From NCBI RefSeq assembly GCF_032271945.1, contig NZ_CP130319.1:1879001-1943000 (forward strand): DNA of 64,000 nt, given 5' to 3'. The notes under the pieces were generated by a model, which worked only from the letters and a program-made list of their open reading frames with translations, made no database searches and was not told the DNA's origin. The position numbers were made by a program, and so were the translations under genes. The DNA is from Paenibacillus sp. MBLB1832. Lineage in GTDB: Bacteria > Bacillota > Bacilli > Paenibacillales > NBRC-103111. This document shows positions 51,749 through 60,318 of the stretch, piece after piece. Within the stretch, counting starts at the first letter, position 1; every line of letters begins with the position of its first letter.

Positions 51749-53848
51749 TTACTCCGCAGTCAGGGAGTTCATCCAGTCCAGCCCGGTCTGCGTCACTTTA
51801 ATACCGCTTCTCCCGCGGTAAATCAAGATATACCCATGCTGCTCTAACAGCTCAATGCGGTGGCGGACTTGCTGTTCGGTCAGCTCTTTGTTCCACCAGC
51901 GTGTCTGTTCGGCGATTTTTTTGCGGCCTATGGATTCCCCAGATTGGTTGAAGCTGTAGATCGTTTGCAGGATCATGAGTAAGTCCTTATCGTCGACAAC
52001 ACCGCCCGCAGGCTTCTTCATCGGAGCTTCTGCAGTTGCTGCGATACTAGATTCAATACGATACATGAGATCCCCCTTCACCCCAGATGACGAAGCACGC
52101 TGGAAGAAATGGGTGTCTGGGATATCATTCAAAGTAACCGTATAGTTATCGCAAACAGCCAACATATAATCTATGGTATTCTTTAATTCTCGAACGTTGC
52201 CATACCATTCGTATTGCGAGAGCCTAATCATCACTTCGGGTAAAATTTTGACGTTATTACGGCCGCTCAGATGAATAATATGTTGGATTAATTCCGTGAT
52301 ATCCTCTTTGCGTTTACGAAGCTCAGGTAAGTGAAGATATAATACTTTAAGTCTGTGGTATAAATCCTCTCGGAATTTACCAAGCTCGATCATTTTCAGC
52401 AAATCCTTATTCGTAGCAGCGATGACCCGGACATCAATCGGAATAATTTTACTGCCGCCGATGCGCATGATCTCTTTCTCTTGCAGGACGCGCAGCAACC
52501 TGGCTTGCAGCTTGAGGCTAATATCGCCAATTTCGTCTAAGAAAATGGTGCCGCCATTCGCTTGCTCGAATACCCCGGTTTTTCCTCCCTTTTTTGCACC
52601 TGTAAATGCGCCTTCCTCATATCCGAAAAGCTCGCTCTCCATTAAATCCTCAGGCAAGGAGGAGCAGTTAAGAGCAAGGTAGGAACCGTTGTTGCGGAAC
52701 GAAGCGTTATGAATCGCACTGGCGAACAGTTCCTTTCCTGAGCCGCTTTCACCCTCGATGAGTACGGTTAAATCCGTTTTAGCCAGCTTGCCCGCAATGA
52801 GTTTGGTATTCTGAATGGCAGCGGAGCTTCCTACAATATCCTGAAACGTATATTTAGCGACAAAACCCTTCTTCACCAGCTCGCGCCGCAAAGTTCGTTC
52901 CATTTTAATCGTCTGGTTCATGTCTTTGAAGGTGGCGACGATCGAATTCTCTGTTTGCAGCATGAAGCGCTGTACGATAAACTCATTCTGTATGAGTGTA
53001 AAGCAGCGACTTTCTTCCGTATTATCCGCGAGGATAAAAGCGACCAATTCCTGATTAGGAATGACTTCCTTTAAAAGGCGCCCAATGGCCTGCCTTGAAG
53101 TTACCTTAAACACGGTTTCCAAGATCTCATTAAACACGGTGATCCGACCTAACTCATCAATCGCGAGAATCCCGTCATCAACGCCATCGAGTACACGTTT
53201 AAAGTGTTTATTCAAATGCTCAGAATCTCGGTTCGATCGCGCAAGCTTTTTGTTTAGATCGATAATACTGCGAATGTTTTTGAAAGAAATACTTTCACCT
53301 TTCTCGGCAAGCAGACCGATATGTGACAGGATTTCCATCATGCTTGTAAGATCAATGAGTCTGGTCCCAATGTCGATAACGGTTGTAATAAATGGCGGGA
53401 TTAAGCCGATCTCGCCTGGTGTAATTGCATACGTAATGTCAGGTGAGGCCTTGCAGCCTGGATAATGCGGAATATAATCAATATGATCTATACCTAATTG
53501 CTGAAGCATGGAGATGGAATCATAGCAGTTCTGTGCATAATCACTGACATAGAGCGCACGTGTTCCTTCGGGAATAGCAAGTAATTTATCGATATGTTCG
53601 TAATTGATGACACGCTTGGCAATCAATACGTGACAGCCTTCACCGATCGCATTTTTGAAGTCTTCTTCTAATAAATAGGAAGTGAGAATGATGAGCTTAT
53701 TTTCGAAGGGTGAAGGAAACTGTTCTTCTAAGGAATAGCTTTCAATTTCAAACCAATCACCAATAACCTCTTCTAATTGTGCGGAAAGGGTCTTGCGCGT
53801 GTCATTTGTTCCAGCTAATAAAATGAGCTCTTTCTTTCGATTAGACAT
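51749..53848 (-). CDS. Sigma-54-dependent transcriptional activator (PAS, AAA+, winged helix)
   Basis: A 699-residue protein. An N-terminal sensory region (about 1-200; YIPHYPGCKASPDITYA) precedes a PAS domain (215-320; VDDGILAIDELGRITVFN). The AAA+ domain (335-575) has Walker A GESGSGKELFASAIH, the sigma-54 contact loop GAFTGA, Walker B GGTIFLDEIGD and an Arg finger in FREDLYHRLKV. The C-terminus (610-699; IGRKKIAEQTRWW, QQVRHRIELLEQHGYILI) looks like a winged helix, not the usual Fis-type helix. It is the obvious activator of the three -24/-12 promoters nearby. GAGGTGAAGGGCC precedes ATG 53848. It is divergent from the importer operon. Confidence 0.93.
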   Translation of the reverse strand: MSNRKKELILLAGTNDTRKTLSAQLEEVIGDWFEIESYSLEEQFPSPFENKLIILTSYLLEEDFKNAIGEGCHVLIAKRVINYEHIDKLLAIPEGTRALYVSDYAQNCYDSISMLQQLGIDHIDYIPHYPGCKASPDITYAITPGEIGLIPPFITTVIDIGTRLIDLTSMMEILSHIGLLAEKGESISFKNIRSIIDLNKKLARSNRDSEHLNKHFKRVLDGVDDGILAIDELGRITVFNEILETVFKVTSRQAIGRLLKEVIPNQELVAFILADNTEESRCFTLIQNEFIVQRFMLQTENSIVATFKDMNQTIKMERTLRRELVKKGFVAKYTFQDIVGSSAAIQNTKLIAGKLAKTDLTVLIEGESGSGKELFASAIHNASFRNNGSYLALNCSSLPEDLMESELFGYEEGAFTGAKKGGKTGVFEQANGGTIFLDEIGDISLKLQARLLRVLQEKEIMRIGGSKIIPIDVRVIAATNKDLLKMIELGKFREDLYHRLKVLYLHLPELRKRKEDITELIQHIIHLSGRNNVKILPEVMIRLSQYEWYGNVRELKNTIDYMLAVCDNYTVTLNDIPDTHFFQRASSSGVKGDLMYRIESSIAATAEAPMKKPAGGVVDDKDLLMILQTIYSFNQSGESIGRKKIAEQTRWWNKELTEQQVRHRIELLEQHGYILIYRGRSGIKVTQTGLDWMNSLTAE

Positions 53849-53888
53849 GGCCCTTCACCTCGTGTGTTATAATTAAAGGAATTGGACT

Positions 53889-53926
53889 CCCCATTAAAAA
53901 CCATTAACAAACCCATTATAACGGGG
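53889..53926. promoter_or_regulatory. Cluster of CCATTA half-sites and a palindrome (candidate enhancer sites)
   Basis: CCCCATTAA (from 53889), AACCATTAAC (53899-53908) and the near-palindrome CCCATTATAACGGG (53912-53925) are phased 10-12 bp apart. They lie 115-150 bp upstream of the -24 element at 54041 and also just upstream of the activator gene, which would permit autoregulation. The half-sites match those at 50199-50269. Confidence 0.6.
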
Positions 53927-54038
53927 ATTGGCTCACTTGGGTAGATGATGGCTAAATAGATATTTATCAGGTTAGAAAATGGATGCGTTGTTATTGAATT
54001 TAAAAAAAATTAATAAATATTTTTTTCGTTCACTAAAG

Positions 54039-54055
54039 TTGGCATGGTTTTTGCT
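54039..54055 (+). promoter_or_regulatory. Sigma-54 (-24/-12) promoter of the dipeptide importer operon
   Basis: TTGGCATGGTTTTTGCT matches YTGGCACGRNNNTTGCW at all positions but one, with GG at 54041-54042 and GC at 54053-54054. The predicted start near 54066 gives an 80-base leader before TTG 54145. It probably drives the operon through aspartate ammonia-lyase. Confidence 0.88.
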
Positions 54056-54144
54056 TTGATTGTATGTGTAAGGAATGCTTCCTGAGAACTAAGGCTGTTA
54101 GGTAAGGTATTCTATTATGAAAACACGGAAAAGGGGAGATTACA

Positions 54145-55755
54145 TTGAAAAAACAGATGAAAGTCATGAACACCGCACTTGCAAGTATGCTTTTGTTAAT
54201 CGGATTAAGCGCATGTAGCTCGACGGACAAACCAGCAACTAGCACGACGCCCGCAGCGACTGCAACCTCTAAGGCTACTGAAGCTCCAAAAGCTGTAGCT
54301 AAACCGCTTGTTGTTGGTATTGAAGCAGAGCCGAAATCCTTGAGCCCTTATAATGCAACTGACGGCAACTCTTCTGGTGTCCAGGGCAGCATGTTTGAAG
54401 GATTGTTGAAATTGAGTGCCGATATGAAAGTCGTTCCTCAGTTAGCAACCGAGTATAAGCTAAGTGCAGATGCTAAATCGATTACGTTTACCCTTCGTCC
54501 CAATGTAACCTTCCATGATGGCAGCAAACTCACGGCACAAGGTGTTAAAGATAGCTTAGATTTCGTGCGCAATAAAGCGAATAAACAAGCGCGTGCCAGC
54601 TTCTTTGAGTTTGTAGAATCCATTACTGTGGTTGATGAAACGCATGTAACCATTACTTCCAAAGCTCCTAATTCTGCAATGGCTGCCTATATGGCGCATT
54701 CCGCTGCATCCATTCTTTCCCCAGCTGAGCTGAAAAAGAAGAAAGACGACCCGAACTATAACATGGATCGCAATCCAGTTGGAACAGGTCCTTTCAAATT
54801 TGCAGAGTGGAAAGATGGACAATACGTGAAAGTGGTTCCTTACGATGGCTATTGGGATGCCGAACATAAAGCTAAATTAGAGAGCGTAACATATAAACCG
54901 GTGAAAGAAGCTAGCACACGTGTGAACATGTTGAAAACCGGCGAGCTGGATGTTGTCAAAAATGTCCCTTCTCAAAGTGCGAAAGAGCTTAGCACAGATA
55001 CAACGATTGATATCAGCAAAAATCCAAGCATGGACGTTTTCTATGTGGGGGCGAATAATAAGCTGCCGCAATATAACAAAGAAGTTCGTCAAGCGATGAA
55101 CTATGCGGTAAACAAAGAACAGTTAATTGCACAGGTTGAAAATGGGTATGGCCGCATTGCAGATTCCGCTATTGCTCCTAACGTCATTGGCTATTCGCCT
55201 CAAAAGCCTTATGAGTTCAATCTCGAGAAAGCAAAAGAGCTTATGAAAAAGGGCGGCTACGAGAAAGGTTTTGAAGCGACGCTTTGGACTCGTAATGACA
55301 CCGAATTCGTTGCCATCGCGGAGAATGTTTCCATTCAATTAGGTAAAATCGGCATTAACGCCAAAGTAGTACCAATGGAGTCCGGAACTTTATTTGATAA
55401 ACTGGATTCAGGTAAAGATATCGATATGTATATTGGTCGTTGGTCACCGGGAACAGGCGAGGCAGATTGGGGACTTCGTCCAAACTTCCATTCCACACGC
55501 ATACCGCCAAGCTATAATAACGATACGTTCTATATCAACAAAGAAGTGGATGATTTGCTAGACGGTGCATTAAGCTCATCTGATTCGAAGAAAACGCAAG
55601 AAAACTATGACAAAATTCAAAAAATCGTGTATGAAGACGCGGCATGGCTATATCTGTTAGAGCCGGAATCCATTATTGGCAAACGCAAAGACGTTAGCAA
55701 CGTTGTACTTCTTCCAACAGGCTATATTGATGTGAACAATGCCGTGAAAAAATAG
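54145..55755 (+). CDS. Peptide ABC transporter substrate-binding lipoprotein (DppA/OppA family)
   Basis: A 536-residue family-5 solute-binding protein. The signal peptide ends in a lipobox (LLLIGLSACSSTD), followed by a Thr/Ala-rich tether. Family features are VVGIEAEPKSLSPYNATDG, FTLRPNVTFHDGSKLTAQ, NPVGTGPFKFAEW and VRQAMNYAVNKEQL. It starts at TTG 54145 behind GGGGAGATTACA; ATG 54157 is possible. First gene of the sigma-54 operon. It would deliver dipeptides, perhaps beta-Asp-Arg from cyanophycin, to the permeases. A hairpin after it probably lowers expression of the later genes. Confidence 0.92.
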   Translation: MKKQMKVMNTALASMLLLIGLSACSSTDKPATSTTPAATATSKATEAPKAVAKPLVVGIEAEPKSLSPYNATDGNSSGVQGSMFEGLLKLSADMKVVPQLATEYKLSADAKSITFTLRPNVTFHDGSKLTAQGVKDSLDFVRNKANKQARASFFEFVESITVVDETHVTITSKAPNSAMAAYMAHSAASILSPAELKKKKDDPNYNMDRNPVGTGPFKFAEWKDGQYVKVVPYDGYWDAEHKAKLESVTYKPVKEASTRVNMLKTGELDVVKNVPSQSAKELSTDTTIDISKNPSMDVFYVGANNKLPQYNKEVRQAMNYAVNKEQLIAQVENGYGRIADSAIAPNVIGYSPQKPYEFNLEKAKELMKKGGYEKGFEATLWTRNDTEFVAIAENVSIQLGKIGINAKVVPMESGTLFDKLDSGKDIDMYIGRWSPGTGEADWGLRPNFHSTRIPPSYNNDTFYINKEVDDLLDGALSSSDSKKTQENYDKIQKIVYEDAAWLYLLEPESIIGKRKDVSNVVLLPTGYIDVNNAVKK

Positions 55756-55762
55756 GCAACAA

Positions 55763-55802
55763 CAGATCCTTGGTGAGAGCCAGGGATCTGGTTTCTTTTT
55801 TC
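55763..55802 (+). terminator. Attenuating terminator between binding-protein and permease genes
   Basis: CAGATCC and GGGATCTG arms around TTGGTGAGAGCCA (55763-55790), followed by GTTTCTTTTTT. Such hairpins in binding-protein-dependent operons give excess of the binding protein by partial termination. Confidence 0.75.
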
Positions 55803-55827
55803 TTCCACCATTTCCACGAGGAAAGTA

Positions 55828-56760
55828 GTGAGCAGCTTGTACTTTTATATGATCAAACGCACATTAGGCATGATTCCTATTTTACTCACCGTATCCATCA
55901 TTTCGTTTTTGCTCATCCATCTGACGCCATCTGATCCCATTCGGATCCTTTATGGAAACGATCTGGATAAAGCGACCTATGAGAAGTATAAGCAGCTGGA
56001 AGGCTTCGATGATCCGCTATATGTCCAATATGGACGGTATATGTATCAGGTGCTGGTAAAAGGCGATTTCGGAAAGTCTTATAATTCTAAGAGCAATGTG
56101 TCCAAAGAAATTATGGAACGTCTTAAAGCGACAACGGTACTGACACTCATGGCCATGATTTGGGCTGTTATCCTGGGTCTAGTAATTGGTATGATTTCGG
56201 CTGTAAAACGCAATTCGGTGTGGGATCGGGTGGGAATGATTGCCTCGATTACATCGCTGAGTGTACCTGAATTTTGGTTTGGTCTCATACTAGTTGAAGT
56301 GTTTTCTGTCAAACTCGGTTGGCTGCCTTCTGGCGGCGCAGGGGGCATATCGCATTTAATACTGCCTTCTTTAACGCTTGGACTAGGGGTTGCTGCGGTC
56401 ATTGCGAGATTTACTCGTTCTAGTGTATTGGAAGTTCTTCGTGAGGATTATGTGCGTACAGCGAGAGCTAAAGGGCAAAAAGAGTCCAAAATTTTGGGGA
56501 TTCATGTGCTTCGAAATGCATTAATTCCGGTATTAACGATGACAGGCTTACAATTTGGATTTCTAATTGGCGGCGCTTCCGTGGTTGAAACGGTTTTTGT
56601 TTATCCGGGCTTAGGATCTTTTATGGTAGACGCTATCGTGACCAGAGATTATCCCGTTGTACAGGCACTGATTATGTTGTTTTCGTTCCAATTTCTCGTG
56701 ATTAACTTACTTGTAGATATTGGTTATAGCTTTTTGAATCCGCAAATTCGTTATCAGTAA
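55828..56760 (+). CDS. dppB: Peptide ABC transporter permease (DppB family)
   Basis: A 310-residue membrane protein with six helices. It has the DppB marks ILLTVSIISFLLIHLTPSDP, SVPEFWFGLILVEVFS, the coupling loop EDYVRTARAKGQKESKILGI and SVVETVFVYPGLGSFMVDAI. It begins at GTG 55828 behind GAGGAAA. It pairs with the unusual permease that starts 12 bp downstream. Dipeptide specificity is inferred from family and context; nickel or oligopeptide importers of the same family look alike. Confidence 0.9.
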   Translation: MSSLYFYMIKRTLGMIPILLTVSIISFLLIHLTPSDPIRILYGNDLDKATYEKYKQLEGFDDPLYVQYGRYMYQVLVKGDFGKSYNSKSNVSKEIMERLKATTVLTLMAMIWAVILGLVIGMISAVKRNSVWDRVGMIASITSLSVPEFWFGLILVEVFSVKLGWLPSGGAGGISHLILPSLTLGLGVAAVIARFTRSSVLEVLREDYVRTARAKGQKESKILGIHVLRNALIPVLTMTGLQFGFLIGGASVVETVFVYPGLGSFMVDAIVTRDYPVVQALIMLFSFQFLVINLLVDIGYSFLNPQIRYQ

Positions 56761-56771
56761 AGGAGATTCAC

Positions 56772-58316
56772 ATGCACGCAAATGATACGAAGCCTTACTC
56801 TCCTTTTCGTTTCTTTCTTAATAAATTTATGAAGCAGCGTCTAGCGGTTATCGCTGGATGTATGATCATCCTCATTATTTTCATTGGACTGTTTGGCACA
56901 TGGATTGCACCTTACGATGCTGCCATTCCTGTAACTGAGCAGTATGCAGACAAAGGCATTTCTGTGGAGGATCTGACAAGCCGTGATGTTCAAATCATCG
57001 GGATTTCGGGCAAGGGAGCGGAGATAGCGGCGAAAGATTTGGTGAAGCTCACTTCGAGCAGTGACCACTCCGAGGTCGCGAAGGCATCCCTCAATGATCA
57101 GACCGCGAAAGTGAAGGCGGTTTCAAGTGGAACAGCTGCGATCCTATTTTGCTCGGAGGGTGCTTGCTCGGCCTTACAAGTAGGCGTATCGGATCAAAGC
57201 GGTCTGCCCATTCCTGCTTTTGTATCAGCGTCGACTCTGGTAAAGGAACATAAAGTTGGTGATACCGATCAACTTCAGCCTGAGGTTCTTCTAACGGATG
57301 GCACAAAGTTATCGGGTTTAGAGGCCATTGCTGACTACTCGAAGTCACATGGGCAGAAGGCGCAGACCGAAGATAATGGCTTTGTGACCGGCGGCGCTAA
57401 GAAAGCGGAGTCTGGTTTGCAATTCGAGTCCATGACGCCGCAAATTGTGACGGTTGATAAGGATGGGAAGGTTCGCGCTGTTAGAGAAGGAGCGGGACTT
57501 ATCAAGATCTCTTATGGCTCCGTTTCTTCTCTGGTGCCCCTCGCAGTTGGTGCAGGAAATACGTATCCTGGATTGACGCAGCTCAAGCTATCGGAGGGGA
57601 AGATTGCGTTAGAAGGGATTTACAAGCATCAACAACCTTCCCTTCGACATTGGTTTGGGACCGATCACGCGAACCGTGATATTTTCAGCCGGGTACTTGC
57701 TGGTACGCGTCAAACCTTAATCATCGGATTCGTTTCTGTCTGTATCGGCGCCCTTCTTGGTATTGTGTTTGGTTTGTTGGCAGGGTACTACGGTCGCTGG
57801 ACCGATATGCTAATCTCGCGCGGTTCTGATATTTTGCTTTCCTTTCCAGGTATTTTGCTCGCCATCTTCGTCGTGGCCGTGATTGGTCCAGGGATGATCA
57901 ATATTATTATGGCTGTCGCTGTTTTTACGGTGCCGATTTTTATACGGATCGTTCGCGGAAGTGTACTTTCCCTTAAAGAGATGACGTATGTGGAAGCCGC
58001 TCGCTCCATTGGTGTGAAGGATTCGGTCATTATTTTTCGGCACATTTTCCCAGGTACGCTGTCCGTTGTCATGATTTATCTTACGATGCGTATCGGAAGC
58101 GCGATTCTCATTGGAGCTGGGCTTAGCTATCTCGGACTTGGCGGCGATGTAACAGCGCCAGAATGGGGATCGATGCTGAATGCTGCGAAAAATAACAGTA
58201 TGCAGCAGTTTTTTCCATTGTTCTTTCCCGGTATGGCAATCGTGATTACGGTACTCTGCTTTAATCTACTCGGGGACGGACTAAGGGATGCGTTAGATCC
58301 GAAACTCAAGGAATAG
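56772..58316 (+). CDS. dppC: DppC-family permease with a large extracytoplasmic BIG2-like insertion
   Basis: 514 residues, against about 300 usual. After the first helix (LAVIAGCMIILIIFIGLFG) and the motif WIAPYDAA, about 200 extra residues precede the normal continuation HWFGTDHANRDIFSRVLAG at about 291. The insert holds two BIG2-like units: about 90-145 (VAKASLNDQTAKVKAVSSGT) and 214-262 (TPQIVTVDKDGKVRAVREGA). It would face outside the membrane, where the binding protein docks. The remaining core is intact, with coupling loop EAARSIGVKDSVIIFRHIFP and LSYLGLGG. No frameshift is visible. AAAGGAGATTCAC precedes the ATG. Confidence 0.88.
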   Translation: MHANDTKPYSPFRFFLNKFMKQRLAVIAGCMIILIIFIGLFGTWIAPYDAAIPVTEQYADKGISVEDLTSRDVQIIGISGKGAEIAAKDLVKLTSSSDHSEVAKASLNDQTAKVKAVSSGTAAILFCSEGACSALQVGVSDQSGLPIPAFVSASTLVKEHKVGDTDQLQPEVLLTDGTKLSGLEAIADYSKSHGQKAQTEDNGFVTGGAKKAESGLQFESMTPQIVTVDKDGKVRAVREGAGLIKISYGSVSSLVPLAVGAGNTYPGLTQLKLSEGKIALEGIYKHQQPSLRHWFGTDHANRDIFSRVLAGTRQTLIIGFVSVCIGALLGIVFGLLAGYYGRWTDMLISRGSDILLSFPGILLAIFVVAVIGPGMINIIMAVAVFTVPIFIRIVRGSVLSLKEMTYVEAARSIGVKDSVIIFRHIFPGTLSVVMIYLTMRIGSAILIGAGLSYLGLGGDVTAPEWGSMLNAAKNNSMQQFFPLFFPGMAIVITVLCFNLLGDGLRDALDPKLKE

Positions 58317-58328
58317 AGGACTTACACC

Positions 58329-59321
58329 ATGGACAAAAAACTACTTGAAGTAGAAAATTTACGGGTTAATTTTAAAGTTGACGGCAAGGAAGTTTCGGTT
58401 GTGAATGGTATTTCCTTTGGCATCAAGGAGGGTGAAACGGTAGGTGTCGTCGGTGAATCGGGGTGCGGGAAAAGCATAACCTCACTCTCCATCATGAGGC
58501 TTATTCCAAGTCCTCCAGGGCGCATTGCCGAAGGTCGGATTACGTATAATGGGCAGAACTTACTCGAGCTAAAGGAAAGTCAGATGCAGAAAATTCGCGG
58601 TAATGACATCTCGATGATTTTTCAAGAGCCAATGACCTCACTGAATCCAGTCCTCCGCGTGGGTAAGCAGCTGGATGAAGTCATCCTGCTTCATAATGCG
58701 GTATCGAAGAAAGCGGCTAAGGAGCGATCGATTGAGATGCTGCGCACGGTTGGCATTGCACAAGCTGAGCAGGTTTATGCGAGCTATCCGTTTCAACTCT
58801 CTGGCGGTATGCGTCAGCGGGTCATGATCGCGATGGGGCTTGCTTGTGAGCCAAAGCTGTTAATTGCCGATGAACCAACGACGGCGCTCGATGTGACTAT
58901 CCAAGCCCAGATTCTAGATTTGATGCGTCAGCTTAAGCAGAAAACGAATACCTCCATCTTACTGATCACGCATGATCTCGGTGTTGTCGCCGAAATGTGC
59001 GACTATGTCGTTGTCATGTATGCCGGCGAAATCGTTGAGGAAGCGGATGTCGATACGTTGTTTCATGATCCTCAGCATCCGTATACCAAAGGGTTGCTGT
59101 CCTCCATCCCAAGACTGGGTGAAAAGCGTGATCGTTTGTATTCCATACCGGGGCAAGTGCCGCCAGCCGGAACCATTACTTCGGGCTGTAAATTTGCTGG
59201 ACGTTGTTCGGAAGTGCAGGATGTTTGCCGAACGACGAGTCCAGAGCTCATTTCAGTGGGCATGAAGCATCGCAGCCGTTGCTTACTTCATCACGGCAAG
59301 GGGGCCAATGTTCATGAATAA
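58329..59321 (+). CDS. dppD: Peptide ABC transporter ATPase (DppD family)
   Basis: A 330-residue ATPase with Walker [14 protein letters not shown]-loop [12 protein letters not shown], signature [13 protein letters not shown], Walker [13 protein letters not shown] and the switch His in ITHDLGVV. The C-terminal oligopeptide-transporter extension has a Cys cluster ([16 protein letters not shown]), which may bind an iron-sulfur cluster as in other members. It overlaps the next gene by 8 bases and energises uptake with it. Confidence 0.93.
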   Translation: MDKKLLEVENLRVNFKVDGKEVSVVNGISFGIKEGETVGVVGESGCGKSITSLSIMRLIPSPPGRIAEGRITYNGQNLLELKESQMQKIRGNDISMIFQEPMTSLNPVLRVGKQLDEVILLHNAVSKKAAKERSIEMLRTVGIAQAEQVYASYPFQLSGGMRQRVMIAMGLACEPKLLIADEPTTALDVTIQAQILDLMRQLKQKTNTSILLITHDLGVVAEMCDYVVVMYAGEIVEEADVDTLFHDPQHPYTKGLLSSIPRLGEKRDRLYSIPGQVPPAGTITSGCKFAGRCSEVQDVCRTTSPELISVGMKHRSRCLLHHGKGANVHE

Positions 59322-60288
59322 GCCATTGCTTGAAGTTAGAAATTTACAAGTGTATTTTCCAGTTAAATCCGGTCTTTTCCAGCGCGCGAAGAAATTTGTC
59401 AAAGCTGTAGATGATGTTTCTTTTGATGTAAATGAACGTGAAACGCTTGGTATTGTGGGTGAATCGGGGTGTGGTAAATCAACAACGGGGCGAGCCGTAC
59501 TTCAGTTGATCCCGCCAACTTCAGGTTTTGTTCATTTCGAAGGCGAATCGTTAGTTGGATTGAAGGCTGATGAATTAAGGCGGAAACGGCAGAACATGCA
59601 GATGGTGTTCCAAGATCCATATTCATCCTTAAACCCTAGATTAACAGTGGAGCGTATACTAGCAGAGCCCCTGCAAGCACATGGCAAAGGCAGTCAGGAA
59701 GAACGCAGGGCTCAAATCCTCGAAGTCATGGAGTTATGTGGACTTAGCCGCACCTATATCAACCGTTACGCGCATGAATTTTCAGGCGGACAGCGGCAGC
59801 GGATCTGTATTGCAAGGGCGTTAATTTTGAAGCCTAAACTGATTGTTGCCGATGAGCCTGTCTCAGCGCTAGATGTTTCCATTCAATCTCAAATCTTGAA
59901 TCTCATGCAAGATTTGCAGCGAGAGCTTGGGCTGACGTATTTATTTATTTCCCATGACTTAGCGGTTGTTAGACATTTGTGTACACGAGTAGGCGTGATG
60001 TATTTAGGTCGGATGGCAGAAATTGCCCCTGTCGAGTCGTTGTATGAGACACCGCTGCATCCTTACACGCAAACGCTGCTTTCAGCTATTCCGAAAGCGA
60101 GCCCTCGTGAAGCGAAAGAACGGATTATTTTGCAAGGGGAAGTTCCTTCACCACTAAATCCGCCATCGGGTTGTGCCTTTTCTACCCGTTGTCCTCATGT
60201 AATGGATCGCTGCCGGTCAGTTCGCCCAGAACTTCAAGAGGTAGGCTCATCTGGTCATAGGGTTGCTTGCCATTTATACGATTCTTAA
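59314..60288 (+). CDS. dppF: Peptide ABC transporter ATPase (DppF family)
   Basis: About 324 residues with Walker [16 protein letters not shown]-loop MVFQDPYSSLNPRLT, signature FSGGQRQRICIARAL, Walker B LIVADEPVSALDV, switch His in FISHDLAVV and the C-terminal Cys cluster (SGCAFSTRCPHVMDRC). ATG 59308 is in frame, but AAGGGGG is better spaced for ATG 59314. It forms the ATPase heterodimer with the preceding product. Confidence 0.93.
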   Translation: MNKPLLEVRNLQVYFPVKSGLFQRAKKFVKAVDDVSFDVNERETLGIVGESGCGKSTTGRAVLQLIPPTSGFVHFEGESLVGLKADELRRKRQNMQMVFQDPYSSLNPRLTVERILAEPLQAHGKGSQEERRAQILEVMELCGLSRTYINRYAHEFSGGQRQRICIARALILKPKLIVADEPVSALDVSIQSQILNLMQDLQRELGLTYLFISHDLAVVRHLCTRVGVMYLGRMAEIAPVESLYETPLHPYTQTLLSAIPKASPREAKERIILQGEVPSPLNPPSGCAFSTRCPHVMDRCRSVRPELQEVGSSGHRVACHLYDS

Positions 60289-60318
60289 TAAACAAAACCT
60301 AATAAAGGGGTGAGGACT

